The position numbers were made by a program, and so were the translations under genes. Under the pieces are notes generated by a model. The model was not told the DNA's origin. It ran no database searches and was given only the letters and a program-made list of their open reading frames with translations. A stretch of 64,000 nt of DNA from Microglena sp. YARC (Eukaryota > Chlorophyta > Chlorophyceae > Chlamydomonadales > Chlamydomonadaceae): positions 12,388,968 to 12,452,967 of the forward strand of contig CM039464.1 of the NCBI GenBank assembly GCA_022414725.1, in the 5' to 3' direction. Positions 63,931 to 64,000 of this stretch are shown piece by piece (the stretch's first letter is position 1; each line of letters begins with the position of its first letter).

Positions 63931-64000
63931 CTCATCATGGTCGCAAAGAACGCTTTCCGCTTCTGAGGGTCCAACCCAGTATGGGTTTCCATTACTGAAA

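Overview
The window looks like a piece of a nucleocytoplasmic large DNA virus (giant virus of a protist or alga), either a free virus or a copy integrated in a host genome. It carries typical giant-virus genes: a MutS-like ATPase, a CDK-like kinase, a DnaJ protein, a deoxynucleoside kinase, an Rpb7-like RNA polymerase subunit, a TFIIB-like factor, a cold-shock protein, an mRNA-capping enzyme with triphosphatase, guanylyltransferase and methyltransferase parts, a long fibre-like protein with an S74 self-cleaving chaperone end, a HELGH metallopeptidase and several virion-type membrane proteins. Genes lie close together on both strands. I cannot assign a genus.

Layout. 0-3.5 kb: MutS-like ATPase and kinase. 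4.0-7.4 kb: mobile element E1 (transposase + Fanzor, a eukaryotic TnpB-like nuclease). 7.6-17.2 kb: DnaJ, low-complexity protein, virion membrane protein, nucleoside kinase, Rpb7, TFIIB, cold-shock protein, Lys/Gly repeat protein and membrane proteins. 17.2-20.3 kb: element E2 (transposase + Fanzor). 20.5-22.5 kb: coiled-coil repeat protein, broken methyltransferase, small protein. 22.6-25.8 kb: element E3 (transposase + Fanzor), with both inverted ends and TA target duplications. 25.8-28.0 kb: miniature elements and small genes. 28.0-31.3 kb: capping enzyme. 31.4-37.3 kb: S74 fibre protein. 37.4-38.2 kb: foldback of IS607-type recombinase fragments. 38.2-44.1 kb: unknown gene, metallopeptidase, virion and membrane genes. 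44,505-45,504: a gap of exactly 1000 N. 45.5-61.0 kb repeats 29.2-44.5 kb in the same order. 61.1-64 kb: LRR protein, a transposase fragment and an (Ala-Pro)n protein.

Two things stand out. First, three Tc1/mariner-type (IS630-like, DD34E) elements each carry a transposase directly upstream of a Fanzor, and at least eight solo or miniature ends of these elements are scattered among the viral genes. The solo ends keep the 3' part of the Fanzor gene and small hairpins, so they could be stand-alone guide-RNA loci or plain deletion derivatives. Second, the 15-kb duplication is almost certainly an assembly artefact: the left copy becomes indel-rich towards the gap and the right copy starts indel-rich and becomes clean, as expected when two overlapping contig ends are scaffolded instead of merged.

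Several core genes have in-frame stops or frameshifts (TFIIB, methyltransferase, a virion protein, the Lys/Gly repeat protein, the capping enzyme, the metallopeptidase). Some sit in homopolymers and may be read errors; the nonsense changes suggest either a decaying endogenous viral element or residual consensus errors.
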